A program made the position numbers and the translations under genes. This document shows, piece after piece, positions 32,619-42,151 of a stretch of DNA of 64,000 bases. Position 1 is the stretch's first letter, and each line of letters begins with the position of its first letter. Origin of the DNA: Pararhodobacter marinus (GTDB lineage Bacteria > Pseudomonadota > Alphaproteobacteria > Rhodobacterales > Rhodobacteraceae); assembly GCF_003122215.1 (NCBI RefSeq), contig NZ_QEYD01000015.1:1-64000 (forward strand), read 5' to 3'. Below the pieces are notes generated by a model that searched no databases, had not been told where the DNA came from, and worked only from the letters and a program-made list of their open reading frames with translations.

Positions 32619-33716
32619 ATGGGCTTCAAGATGGGCATCGTGGGTCTGCCGAATGTCGGCAAGTCGACCCTGTTCAACGCGCTCACGAAAACCGCCGCGG
32701 CGCAGGCCGCGAATTTCCCCTTCTGCACGATCGAACCCAATGTGGGCGACGTGGCGGTGCCCGACGCGCGGCTGGAAACGCTGGCCGGGATTGCCGGTTC
32801 GAAACAGATCATCCCCACGCGGATGACCTTCGTCGATATCGCCGGCCTGGTGCGGGGCGCCTCGAAGGGCGAGGGCCTGGGCAACCAGTTCCTGGCCAAT
32901 ATCCGCGAATGCGACGCCATCGCCCATGTGCTGCGCTGCTTCGAGGACGGCGACATCACCCATGTCGAGGGCCGGATCGACCCGGTGGCGGATGCCGAGA
33001 CGATCGAGACCGAGCTGATGCTCGCCGATCTCGAATCGATCGAACGGCGCCGCGCGAACCTGGCGCGCAAGCTGAAGGGCAACGACAAGGAGGCGGCTGA
33101 ACAGGACCGCCTGCTCGCCGTCGCGCAGAAGGCGCTGGAAGACGGCAAGCCCGCGCGCAGCGTCGAGGTGTCCGAGGACGACGAGAAAGCCTGGCGGATG
33201 CTGCAGCTGCTGACCTCGAAACCCGTGCTCTATGTCTGCAATGTCGAGGAAGCCTCGGCCGCGAAGGGCAACAGCCAGTCCGACCGTGTGGCGGAAATGG
33301 CGGCGCGTCAGGGCGCGGGCACGGTCGTGATCTCGGCCCGGATCGAGGAAGAGATCAGCCAGCTCGAAGGCGAGGAAGCCGAGATGTTCCTCGACGAGAT
33401 GGGGCTTGAGGAAGCCGGCCTCGACCGGCTGATCCGCGCGGGCTATGACCTTCTGGGCCTGCAGACCTATTTCACCGTGGGCCCCAAGGAGGCCCGCGCC
33501 TGGACGATCCGCAAGGGTATGCTGGCCCCGCAGGCGGCCGGCGTGATCCACGGCGATTTCGAAAAGGGCTTCATCCGCGCCGAGACTGTGGCCTATGACG
33601 ATTACGTCGCCGGCAAGGGCGAAGCAGGCGCCAAGGAAGCGGGCAAGTTCCGCGTCGAAGGCAAGACCTACGAAGTCAAGGACGGCGACGTCCTGCATTT
33701 CCTCTTCAACGCCTGA
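32619..33716 (+). CDS. ychF: Redox-regulated ribosome-associated ATPase YchF
   Basis: Obg-family P-loop ATPase (365 aa) that binds ribosomes and prefers ATP to GTP. The P-loop [14 protein letters not shown] is at residues 8-21, switch [22 protein letters not shown] near 70, and the usual NKxD is replaced by the non-canonical NVEE motif typical of the family. A coiled-coil arm follows G3, and the C-terminal TGS domain ([18 protein letters not shown]...) binds RNA. The ATG follows GCCGGAGGGTATCAG. Two intergenic repeat cores follow. Confidence 0.96.
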   Translation: MGFKMGIVGLPNVGKSTLFNALTKTAAAQAANFPFCTIEPNVGDVAVPDARLETLAGIAGSKQIIPTRMTFVDIAGLVRGASKGEGLGNQFLANIRECDAIAHVLRCFEDGDITHVEGRIDPVADAETIETELMLADLESIERRRANLARKLKGNDKEAAEQDRLLAVAQKALEDGKPARSVEVSEDDEKAWRMLQLLTSKPVLYVCNVEEASAAKGNSQSDRVAEMAARQGAGTVVISARIEEEISQLEGEEAEMFLDEMGLEEAGLDRLIRAGYDLLGLQTYFTVGPKEARAWTIRKGMLAPQAAGVIHGDFEKGFIRAETVAYDDYVAGKGEAGAKEAGKFRVEGKTYEVKDGDVLHFLFNA

Positions 33717-33812
33717 GCGAAGAACGGGTGAGGGGTTTCGCCCTCGCCCGGCAGGGCTGCGCCCTGCAGGTCTCACGCGACCAGGGTGCCTCGCTTCGCT
33801 CGGCACAAGACA

Positions 33813-33874
33813 GGGGGCTGCTCGCCCCCTCGCGCTGACGCGCTCACCCCCCGGGATATTTGTGGAACAAAGAG
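33813..33874 (+). repeat. Intergenic hairpin plus GGGATATTTG-TGG-AACAAAGAGG element
   Basis: Almost identical to 18291-18353: GGGGGCTGCTCGCCCCC, CGCTGACGCG, CACCCCCCGGGATATTT, TGTGGAACAAAG. It is downstream of ychF, same strand, preceded by another small hairpin (GGCAGGGCTGCGCCCTGC, 33751-33768). Confidence 0.85.
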
Positions 33875-33930
33875 GACGGGGGCCCGGCCTGGCGCCCTGC
33901 CGCCTTAGGGCATGTCTGCGCCCTATGCCG

Positions 33931-33953
33931 TTTCACTTTGCCATAAATACTCA
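33931..33953 (-). repeat. Intergenic repeat core, reverse orientation
   Basis: TTTCACTTTGCCATAAATACTC; on the minus strand GAGTATTT-ATGG-CAAAGTGAAA. It shares its arrangement with the copies at 9316 and 41097 and lies between convergent ychF and the DUF4389 gene. The rest of 33717-34055 holds no gene. Confidence 0.75.
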
Positions 33954-34055
33954 AACAACCCGCCCCGCATTCCCGCCGGTCCGTCAAAGGCGCAGGCGGC
34001 CGAAGCGCGCGGGGTGGGCGGGTGGGAGCGCGCTTCGGCCGCCTTGGCCTGCCGC

Positions 34056-34370
34056 TTACGACCCCATCGGCGTCCAGGGCCAGGGCTTCTGCTCGCTCGC
34101 GGCCGATTGATAGCGCGCCGCCTTGGCGACCCAGGCGCCGACCATCGAACCGAAATCGCCCAGCTCGTCGTTCGGGCGCCCGCGATTGACCACCATGATC
34201 AGCATCTGCAGCATCGCCACCGCGAACAGGATTGATTGCGCCACGCTGATCAGCATGGTGATGACGATGATCCACAGCAGGCGCGGCACCAGCTGGGGAA
34301 AGCTCAGCTCGACCGGGCCTTCGTCGTCTTCGTCGTGCAGATGCGGATGCTGGCGCTCGCGTTCGGTCAT
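34056..34370 (-). CDS. DUF4389 domain membrane protein
   Basis: A 104-residue protein beginning MTERERQHPHLHDEDDEGP. A charged His/Asp-rich leader precedes two closely spaced membrane segments (about 26-45 and 47-60), joined in LLWIIVITMLISVAQSILF. The C-terminal part RPNDELGDFGSMVGAWVAKAARYQSAASEQKPWPW is the conserved DUF4389 motif. Start chosen at 34370 because AAAGGAAAGGG precedes it. Function unknown. Confidence 0.8.
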   Translation of the reverse strand: MTERERQHPHLHDEDDEGPVELSFPQLVPRLLWIIVITMLISVAQSILFAVAMLQMLIMVVNRGRPNDELGDFGSMVGAWVAKAARYQSAASEQKPWPWTPMGS

Positions 34371-34484
34371 GTCGGGACCCTTTCCTTTGGCCCGAGCTTG
34401 GCGCAAGCCCGCCCGCGCGGCAAGGCCCGGGCTTGCAGCGCAAGTGATGCTCTGATGAGGTCGGGGGAACGAAGGAGCGCCCTC

Positions 34485-34688
34485 ATGGCCAGACATCGTC
34501 TCGGGAACCCGATGCGCGGCGAGGCCCGCCGCGCGCTGCGCAAGCGTCTGCGCAAACAGGACCCGGATTTCCGGCCGCCGCCGCCCGCGACGCCGCGGGA
34601 GGCGCGCCGCGAGATGTTGCTGATGGCTGCCGCCTTCTGTGCGGTAATTGCGCTGGGGGCGCTGGCCATCGGGTCCGGGATTCTGTGA
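34485..34688 (+). CDS. Small basic membrane protein (67 aa)
   Basis: A 67-residue protein starting MARHRLGNPMRGEARRALRK, with a strongly basic, proline-rich N-terminal half (PPPPATPREARRE) and one C-terminal transmembrane helix. The ribosome binding site GAAGGAGCGCCCTC ahead of the ATG is excellent, the main reason to believe the gene. It lies between divergent DUF4389 and convergent guaB. Function unknown. Confidence 0.7.
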   Translation: MARHRLGNPMRGEARRALRKRLRKQDPDFRPPPPATPREARREMLLMAAAFCAVIALGALAIGSGIL

Positions 34689-34715
34689 CCCCGGGCTCGA
34701 CCCGTCGACCCGCGC

Positions 34716-36206
<1,491 letters not shown>

Positions 36207-36337
36207 CTATTGCACGGGATCGGGGGAAAGGAAAGGCCCGACGGCCCGCTGCGCAGCCTGCGATAGCCTGCGCGGTTGCCAAGCCGCCCCGCGCGTGGAA
36301 CCCTGTCCGGAACAAGGGCCAGAAGCAGGAGACGGCG

Positions 36338-37633
36338 ATGCCCCGCGCATTCGTTCTGGGCGGCTACGGGTTGATCGGCGCGGAATGCTGCCGGGCGCTT
36401 GCGTGCGCGGGTTTCGACGTGACGGCGGTGGGACGATCGCGAGCGGCGGCGGCGCAAAGCGGGCTCGCGGTCGACTGGCTATATCGCGATCTGGTGCAGA
36501 CCGACGCCGCGACATGGCGCGCGGATCTGGCGGGCGCGGATGTCGTGGTCAACGCGGCGGGTGCGCTGCAGGACGGGCCGCGCGACGATCTCGACGGGGT
36601 GCATGACCGCGCGCTGGCGGCGCTGATCGACGCGCTGGACGGAAGCGCGACGCGCGTCGTGCAGATCTCGGCCGCCGGGGTCTCGCCCGACGCCCCGACC
36701 GAGTTCTTCCGCTCGAAAGCCCGGGGCGATGCGCGGCTGATGGCCTCGGCGCTCGACTGGGTGATCCTGCGGCCGACACTGGTGCTGGCGCCGGCGGCCT
36801 ATGGCGGCACCGCGCTCCTGCGCGCACAGGCGGCCACGCCGCTCGTGCATCTGCAGGTCTTCCCCGACGCCCCCGTGCAGACCGTGGCGCTGTCCGACCT
36901 GGCGCAGGCGGTCGTGACGGCAGCACGGGGCGGGATCCCCCGACGCCGGGTCTATGACCTCACGGAAGCCGGGTCCCGCTCTTTCGCCGCCACCACCACG
37001 CGGATGCGGGCGTGGCTGGGCCTGCCGGACTGGCGCCTGTCGCTGACCCTGCCCCGGCCTCTGCCGCGCCTGACCGGGCGGATCGCCGACGGGCTGGGAC
37101 GGCTGGGCTGGCGCTCGCCGCTCAGAACCAACGCGCTGGTCAGCCTGCAGGCGGGCATCACCGGCGATCCCTCGGCCTGGGAGACGGCGGGCGGCGCGCC
37201 CTGCCGTGCGCTGGACGAGACGCTGAGCGCCATGCCCGCAACGCCGCAGGACCGCTGGTTCGCGCGGATGTACCTGCTGCTTCCGCTCGCCATCGGCGTG
37301 CTGGCGCTGTTCTGGACGGCGTCGGGCCTGATCGCGCTGGCCCAGCCGCAGCGCTCCGCCGACGTGCTGATCCTGCGCGGCACCGCGCCCGGCCTCGCCA
37401 TGGCCATCGCGCTGGCGGGCGGGGTCGCCGATGTCGCGCTGGGTCTCGCCATCCTGTGGCGCCGCTGGGCGCGCGCGGCGGCGCTGGGCATGATCGCGGT
37501 GGCGGGCAGCTACCTGTTCGGCAGTCTCGCCTTCACGCCCGATCTGTGGCTGGACCCGATGGGCCCGATGGTCAAGGTCCTGCCCACGCTGCCGCTCGCG
37601 CTGATCGTGGCCAGCCTGATCGAACCGCGATGA
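36338..37633 (+). CDS. NAD(P)-binding SDR/epimerase fused to a C-terminal DoxX-like membrane domain
   Basis: A 431-residue fusion. Residues 1 to about 290 are an atypical SDR/NmrA-like Rossmann domain (FVLGGYGLIGAECCRAL at the start, ISAAGVSPDAP and a Lys in FRSKARGDARLM). Residues about 305-430 form four hydrophobic segments of the DoxX/DoxD-like type (FARMYLLLPLAIGVLALFWTASG...). The ATG at 36338 follows GCAGGAGACGGCG. Its stop overlaps the DUF2269 start (ATGA), so both are probably made together. Possible role: membrane-tethered oxidoreduction of a quinone, lipid or other hydrophobic substrate, inferred only. Confidence 0.82.
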   Translation: MPRAFVLGGYGLIGAECCRALACAGFDVTAVGRSRAAAAQSGLAVDWLYRDLVQTDAATWRADLAGADVVVNAAGALQDGPRDDLDGVHDRALAALIDALDGSATRVVQISAAGVSPDAPTEFFRSKARGDARLMASALDWVILRPTLVLAPAAYGGTALLRAQAATPLVHLQVFPDAPVQTVALSDLAQAVVTAARGGIPRRRVYDLTEAGSRSFAATTTRMRAWLGLPDWRLSLTLPRPLPRLTGRIADGLGRLGWRSPLRTNALVSLQAGITGDPSAWETAGGAPCRALDETLSAMPATPQDRWFARMYLLLPLAIGVLALFWTASGLIALAQPQRSADVLILRGTAPGLAMAIALAGGVADVALGLAILWRRWARAAALGMIAVAGSYLFGSLAFTPDLWLDPMGPMVKVLPTLPLALIVASLIEPR

Positions 37634-38097
37634 GCGCCCTCTTGCTCTATCTCCATGTGCTTGGCGCCATGGTGCTGATGGGCACGGGCGCGGGTATCGC
37701 CTTTTTCATGGTCATGGCTCAGCGCAGCCGGGACCCCGCGCTGATCGCCCATACCGCCGGGATCGTCGTCATCGCCGACACGCTCTTCACCGCCACCGCC
37801 GCGCTGGCGCAGCCGGTGACCGGCATTCTCCTGGCGCTGGATCGCGGCTGGCCGCTGTCCGAGCCGTGGATCCTGCTCTCCGTCGCGCTCTATCTCGTCG
37901 TGGGCGCGTTCTGGCTGCCGGTCGTCTGGATGCAGATCCGCCTGCGCGACCTCGCGCGACAGGCCGCGCGCGAGGGTACTCCCCTGCCCCCGGCCTATCA
38001 CCGGCTCTACCGGCTGTGGTTCGCCTTCGGCTTCCCCGCTTTCGCGGCGATGCTGGCGATCATCTGGCTGATGCTCACGACACCCGCCTTGGGCTGA
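37630..38097 (+). CDS. DUF2269 family integral membrane protein
   Basis: A 155-residue protein with four predicted helices. It starts MSALLLYLHVLGAMVLMGTGAGIAFFM, the typical DUF2269 opening with a helix-1 His; helix 2 carries IVVIADTLFTATAALAQPVTG. The start ATG overlaps the SDR-DoxX stop by 4 nt. Function unknown; the coupling suggests a two-protein membrane complex with its upstream partner. Confidence 0.88.
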   Translation: MSALLLYLHVLGAMVLMGTGAGIAFFMVMAQRSRDPALIAHTAGIVVIADTLFTATAALAQPVTGILLALDRGWPLSEPWILLSVALYLVVGAFWLPVVWMQIRLRDLARQAAREGTPLPPAYHRLYRLWFAFGFPAFAAMLAIIWLMLTTPALG

Positions 38098-38109
38098 GAC
38101 CGCCCGGCG

Positions 38110-39138
38110 TCAGAGCTTCTCGCGCAGCCACGCGCTGACGACCGAGGTCGCCTCGGCCCCTTGCGGGATCGCGCGGCGCGCCGAGACGAAGGCATGGACC
38201 TGCCCGGGGAAGGAATGCAGCCGCGACGCCACGCCCGCCTCGCGCAGCGCTGCGTGGTAATTGTTGCCGTCATCCCAGAGCGGATCATGCCCCGCATTCA
38301 GGATCAGCGCCTCGGGCTGGCCCGCCAGGTGCGGTGAGAAAATCGGCGAGATCCGCGGATCCCGCCGGTCGATGCCCGCGGGAACGTATTGGTCCATGTA
38401 CCAGTCGATCCGGTCGCGCGGCAGCACATAGGCGTTCTTCAGAACCTCCATCGAGCGCGTCTCGCCCCGGCTGTCCACCGCCGGGTAGATCAACACCTGC
38501 AGCTTCGGCAGCACCACGCCCCGCACCTGCAAATCATGCATCAGCACGGCGGTCAGGTTGCCGCCCGCACTGTCGCCCCCCACCGCCATCCGCGCCGGAT
38601 CGATGCCCCAGGCGTCGGGCGCCGCCATCAGCGCCAGCCACGCCGCCAGTACATCGTCGGGTCCTGCGGGCCAGACATGCTCGGGCGCCAGCCGGTAATC
38701 CAGCGCGATGACGCGGATCCCCGCCTCCAGCGCGATCTGCCCGCACAACCCGTCATGCGTATCAAGCCCGCCCTGTACCCAGCCGCCGCCATGGATATAG
38801 ACCAGCGTCGGGCGCGATGTGTCGTCGGGCCGTGTGTCGTAGATCCGCGCGGGCCGCTCGCCCTCGCCGCCCGCGATCGTCACGTCGCGCTTCGTGACCG
38901 AGGCGGGTGAGGGCGTGTCGAACTTGTCGGCAAGGATCCTGAGCGAGGCGCGGCTCTCGGCGATGGTGGGGATCACGCCGGGAACCCGGATCGCGTTGAA
39001 GAGCTCGCCCAGCGCCTGCGCCTTGGCGTCGATCCGCCGCCCGTCCACCACCTTGCGCCGCCCGGTGAACCACAGAGCCGCCACGGATTCGGGCGCCCGT
39101 GCCACAGCCAGGTTCAGCAGCATCGCGAATTTGTTCAT
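38110..39138 (-). CDS. Alpha/beta hydrolase of the hormone-sensitive-lipase (HSL) family
   Basis: An esterase/lipase-type enzyme of 342 residues. Oxyanion-hole motif YIHGGGWVQGG near residue 115, nucleophile in GGDSAGGN near residue 185, Asp in NAGHDPLWDDG and His in PGQVHAFVS complete the HSL (family IV) triad. A short hydrophobic N-terminus (MNKFAMLLNLAVA) is not a clear signal peptide. The ribosome binding site AAAGGGGAGTGGG supports the ATG at 39138. Converges on the SDR-DUF2269 pair. Substrate unknown; short-chain esters are typical. Confidence 0.92.
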   Translation of the reverse strand: MNKFAMLLNLAVARAPESVAALWFTGRRKVVDGRRIDAKAQALGELFNAIRVPGVIPTIAESRASLRILADKFDTPSPASVTKRDVTIAGGEGERPARIYDTRPDDTSRPTLVYIHGGGWVQGGLDTHDGLCGQIALEAGIRVIALDYRLAPEHVWPAGPDDVLAAWLALMAAPDAWGIDPARMAVGGDSAGGNLTAVLMHDLQVRGVVLPKLQVLIYPAVDSRGETRSMEVLKNAYVLPRDRIDWYMDQYVPAGIDRRDPRISPIFSPHLAGQPEALILNAGHDPLWDDGNNYHAALREAGVASRLHSFPGQVHAFVSARRAIPQGAEATSVVSAWLREKL

Positions 39139-39325
39139 CCCACTCCCCTTTTGCCCCAGAGGGCACCAGAACGGCGCCGGGATCAAGAGGGCGGCGCCGG
39201 CAGAACGCAGGGTTTCGCCGCCGACAGGCCCCTCCGTCCTGCACGGACCGCGCGCCGCATTGCCAGCGCCCTCCATCCGTGCCACCACCGGGGCTCCCTT
39301 TCCTGACGACCGCTCCGTAGCCCCC

Positions 39326-40051
39326 GTGCCACAGCCTTCCGCCCTGCCCCGCCCCTTCCTCGCGCGCCGCCTCCTCGCCCTCGCGGTGGATCTGGCGCTG
39401 GTCTTCGCGCTCGTCACCGTGGCGATGGTGCCCTTCACAGGCGACGGTCTCCGCCTGCCCGCGGCCCCCCTGACGATGCGCAGCACCGACTGCAGCGATG
39501 TCGAGACCGCGCCCGGCTGGCTGACCGAGCTTCTGGGCGCCCCCGGCCCCTATTCGCTCAGGCTCTGCGAGCGCCGGCTCTACGGCCTGCCCGACGGCAA
39601 CGAGCTGCGCGTGGTGCTGGGCGCCGCGACCCCCGACACCACCAGCCGCCGTCTGGTCATCCCGGTCAATGCCGCGCTGGAACCGGTCGATCCCCGCCAT
39701 CCCGGCGGCGTGCTGATCCTGGCGATCCTGATGGCGCTGAGCGCGCTGGCGACCCGGTTGGGCTGGCGCAGTCCCGGCAAGGCCCTGGCGCGGCTGCGGA
39801 TCGTACCGGCGAACGGGGCGCGCGCCCTTCCCGTCTGGCGCGAGACCCTGCGGTTGGGGCCGCTCGTGATCCTCGCCGCCCTGCCCGCGCTCACCGGCGG
39901 CCTGCCCGCCGCCGCGATCGGGCCTCTGGGCGTGATCGCCGCGGTGGCGCTGGGCGCGATCCTGTTGATCTGGTATTATCTGTGGCCCTTCGCGCATTGG
40001 TCGGGCCAGTCCCGCCACGACCGGCACGCGCGGTTTTTCGTCACCGGCTGA
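39326..40051 (+). CDS. RDD family membrane protein
   Basis: About 241 residues. The RDD signature FLARRLLALAVDLALVF near the start gives the Arg and Asp, with the next conserved stretch RSPGKALARLRIVPANG near residue 150. Helices occur near 15-35, 130-145, 180-205 and 210-230. Between helices 1 and 2 is a 90-residue loop with a cysteine pair. The GTG at 39326 is my best start, but no convincing ribosome binding site is visible, so the N-terminus is uncertain. RDD proteins are linked to ion or sodium transport; the role here is unknown. Confidence 0.78.
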   Translation: MPQPSALPRPFLARRLLALAVDLALVFALVTVAMVPFTGDGLRLPAAPLTMRSTDCSDVETAPGWLTELLGAPGPYSLRLCERRLYGLPDGNELRVVLGAATPDTTSRRLVIPVNAALEPVDPRHPGGVLILAILMALSALATRLGWRSPGKALARLRIVPANGARALPVWRETLRLGPLVILAALPALTGGLPAAAIGPLGVIAAVALGAILLIWYYLWPFAHWSGQSRHDRHARFFVTG

Positions 40052-40081
40052 GCCGGATGGCTTGCCGTCGCCGTCATCGCA

Positions 40082-40100
40082 GTTTAGAAACGTTCTAAAC
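40082..40100 (+). promoter_or_regulatory. Irr-type iron control element (ICE) upstream of mbfA
   Basis: GTTTAGAA-ACG-TTCTAAAC is a perfect inverted repeat with 8-bp arms, matching the TTAGAA-N3-TTCTAA operator of the alphaproteobacterial iron regulator Irr. It ends 17 nt before the mbfA start, so bound Irr would block transcription under iron limitation. Confidence 0.85.
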
Positions 40101-40117
40101 AATCAGACGGGCCCGTG

Positions 40118-41095
40118 ATGTTTTCCATACTCGGCAGCCGCCGCCAGTTTCGCGATCTCAGCGATCAGGAAGTGCTCGCGCTCGCGATTTCCTCGGAAGA
40201 GGACGATTCGCGCATCTATCGCAGCTATGCCGAGCGCCTGCGCGCCGATTACCCGGCCTCGGCGGCGGTCTTCGACGGCATGGCCGAGGAAGAAGACCGC
40301 CACCGCCAGCGCCTGATCGCGCTGCACCGGATCCGCTTCGGCGATGTCATCCCGCTGATCCGGCGCGAGCATGTGGCGGGTTTCTATGCCCGCAAACCCG
40401 TCTGGCTGATGGAGACGATGACGCTCGAACAGATCCGCGGCGAGGCCGAGGCGATGGAGCGTCAGGCGGCCAGCTTCTACCAGCTCGCCGCGCAGCGCAC
40501 GCAGGACGCCGAAACGCGCCGGCTTCTGGGCGATCTGGCGGCGGCCGAGATGGGGCATGAAAACGCGGCCCATGCGCTTGAAGACAAGCATCTGGGCGGC
40601 GAAGCCCGCAGCGCCGAGGACGATACCGCGCATCGCCAGTTCCTGCTGACCTGGGTGCAGCCGGGGCTTGCGGGGCTGATGGACGGCTCGGTCTCGACGC
40701 TCGCGCCGATCTTCGCCACCGCCTTCGCCACGCAGAACACGCACACGACCTTCCTCGTGGGCCTCGCCGCCTCGGTCGGCGCGGGCATCTCGATGGGTTT
40801 CACCGAGGCCGCCTCGGATGACGGCCAGCTCTCGGGGCGCGGCTCGCCGCTCAAGCGCGGCATCGCCGCCGGGGTGATGACCACGCTGGGCGGGCTGGGC
40901 CATGCGCTGCCCTATCTCATCCCGCATTTCTGGACCGCGACGATCATCGCCATGATCGTGGTCTTCGTGGAACTCTGGGCCATCGTCTGGATCCAGAACC
41001 GCTACATGCAGACCCCGTTCCTGCGCGCGACGTTCCAGGTGGTGCTGGGCGGCGCCCTGGTCTTCGCGGCAGGCGCCATCATCGGCGGCGGCTGA
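40118..41095 (+). CDS. mbfA: Membrane-bound ferritin A (ferritin-like domain plus VIT1 domain)
   Basis: A 325-residue iron exporter/detoxification protein. The N-terminal rubrerythrin/ferritin-like domain (about 10-165) carries diiron ligands in ISSEEDDSRIY, AEEEDRHRQRL, EAEAMERQAASFY and AAAEMGHENAAH. The C-terminal VIT1-like transporter (about 175-325) contains GLMDGSVSTLAPIFATAFAT and MGFTEAASD. MbfA exports iron and protects from iron-dependent hydrogen peroxide stress in Bradyrhizobium and Agrobacterium. An in-frame GTG immediately precedes the ATG. The ICE operator 18 nt upstream explains expected Irr repression. Confidence 0.95.
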   Translation: MFSILGSRRQFRDLSDQEVLALAISSEEDDSRIYRSYAERLRADYPASAAVFDGMAEEEDRHRQRLIALHRIRFGDVIPLIRREHVAGFYARKPVWLMETMTLEQIRGEAEAMERQAASFYQLAAQRTQDAETRRLLGDLAAAEMGHENAAHALEDKHLGGEARSAEDDTAHRQFLLTWVQPGLAGLMDGSVSTLAPIFATAFATQNTHTTFLVGLAASVGAGISMGFTEAASDDGQLSGRGSPLKRGIAAGVMTTLGGLGHALPYLIPHFWTATIIAMIVVFVELWAIVWIQNRYMQTPFLRATFQVVLGGALVFAAGAIIGGG

Positions 41096-41096
41096 T

Positions 41097-41119
41097 TTCA
41101 CTTTGCCGAAAATACTCTC
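41097..41119 (-). repeat. Intergenic repeat core, reverse orientation
   Basis: TTTCACTTTGCCGAAAATACTC begins two bases after the mbfA stop; on the minus strand it reads GAGTATTT-TCGG-CAAAGTGAAA. Same element as 9316 and 33931. Confidence 0.75.
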
Positions 41120-41201
41120 GGGAGGATTTTCAAGGAGGGTGGAAAACCCTCCTTGAAGGGGGCGGGAGGATTTTCAAGGAGGGTGGAAAACCCTCCTTGA
41201 A
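41120..41201. repeat. Two direct copies of a 38-bp hairpin unit
   Basis: Units at 41120-41157 and 41164-41201 are identical, with a 44-bp period. Each contains a perfect 12-bp hairpin, TTCAAGGAGGGT-GGAAA-ACCCTCCTTGAA. In RNA the minus-strand copy would follow the potI gene, where it could act as a terminator or mRNA-stabilising structure. Confidence 0.92.
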
Positions 41202-41215
41202 CCGGGGGGCCCCGG

Positions 41216-41287
41216 GGGGCGGCAGCCCCCCGGTTCTTCCTGAAAAACGGCGGGGCGGCAGCCCCCCGGTTCTTCGTGAAAAACGGC
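41216..41287. repeat. Two tandem copies of a 36-bp unit in the potI/mbfA intergenic region
   Basis: Adjacent copies (41216-41251 and 41252-41287) begin GGGGCGGCAGCCCCCCGG and differ by one base (TTCTTCC versus TTCTTCG); a partial third copy follows. Each forms a GGGG..CCCC hairpin. Directly upstream is GGGGGGCCCCGGGGGG, giving an extremely G/C-structured tract. Confidence 0.9.
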
Positions 41288-41347
41288 GCGCGGCAGCCCC
41301 CCCGGGCCTGCGACAAGCGGCAGGGCCGAACCTCTGGGACCGTCGCC

Positions 41348-42151
41348 TCAGCGCGCCCGCTTCGACTGGCGCATCAGCAACACCCCTGCCACCGTCACCG
41401 CCAGAGCGACGATGCCGATGATGATCGTGGCCAGCGCGTTCACATCCGGGCTCACGCCCAGCCGGACCTTGGAAAAGATCACCATCGGCAGGGTCGAGGC
41501 CCCCGGCCCCGACACGAAGCTCGCGATCACGAGATCGTCGAGCGACAGCGTGAAGGCCAGAAGCCAGCCCGACACCAGCGCCGGCGCGATCACCGGCAAG
41601 GTGATGTCGAAGAACACGCGCACCGGCCCCGCGCCCAGATCGCGCGCCGCTTCCTCGAGGCTCTCGTCCATGTCCCTCAGCCGCGACTGCGCGATCACCG
41701 CGACATAGGCCGCGCAGAAGGTCGAATGGGCGATGATGACGGTGGTCATGCCGCGGCCGGCGGGCCAGCCCAGCATCCCCTCCATCGCCACGAACAACAG
41801 CAGCAGCGACAGGCCGATGATCACCTCGGGCATCACCAGCGGCGCGGTGACCATGCCCGTGAGCATCAGCTTGCCGTGGAACTTGCCGAACCGTGTGAGC
41901 ACGAAGGCCGCGAGCGTGCCGATCACCACCGCCAGCGAGGCGCTGATCGTGGCGATCTTCAGGCTGACCCAGGCCGCCTCCAGAAGCTGCCCGTCGCTGA
42001 TCAACTCGCCATACCAGCGGGTCGAAAACCCGCCCCAGACCGTGACCAGACGGCTTTCGTTGAACGAGAACACGATGAGCGAGACGATCGGCGCGTAAAG
42101 AAAGCCGAAGCCCAGCGTGGCGAACAGGGGCAGGAACCAGCCGCGTCTCAT
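41348..42151 (-). CDS. potI: Polyamine ABC transporter permease PotI
   Basis: Second permease (267 aa) of the putrescine/spermidine importer. Six helices; the EAA loop EEAARDLGAGPVRVFFDITLP contacts the ATPase. N-terminal signature FLYAPIVSLIVFSFNESR is typical for PotI/PotC. The ATG at 42151 overlaps the potH stop as ATGA. Last gene of the operon, followed by the palindromic repeat cluster. Confidence 0.95.
   Translation of the reverse strand: MRRGWFLPLFATLGFGFLYAPIVSLIVFSFNESRLVTVWGGFSTRWYGELISDGQLLEAAWVSLKIATISASLAVVIGTLAAFVLTRFGKFHGKLMLTGMVTAPLVMPEVIIGLSLLLLFVAMEGMLGWPAGRGMTTVIIAHSTFCAAYVAVIAQSRLRDMDESLEEAARDLGAGPVRVFFDITLPVIAPALVSGWLLAFTLSLDDLVIASFVSGPGASTLPMVIFSKVRLGVSPDVNALATIIIGIVALAVTVAGVLLMRQSKRAR

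Noticed and set aside
41120-41287. CRISPR array
   Set aside because: Only two copies of each unit, no unique spacers of constant length, and no cas genes.
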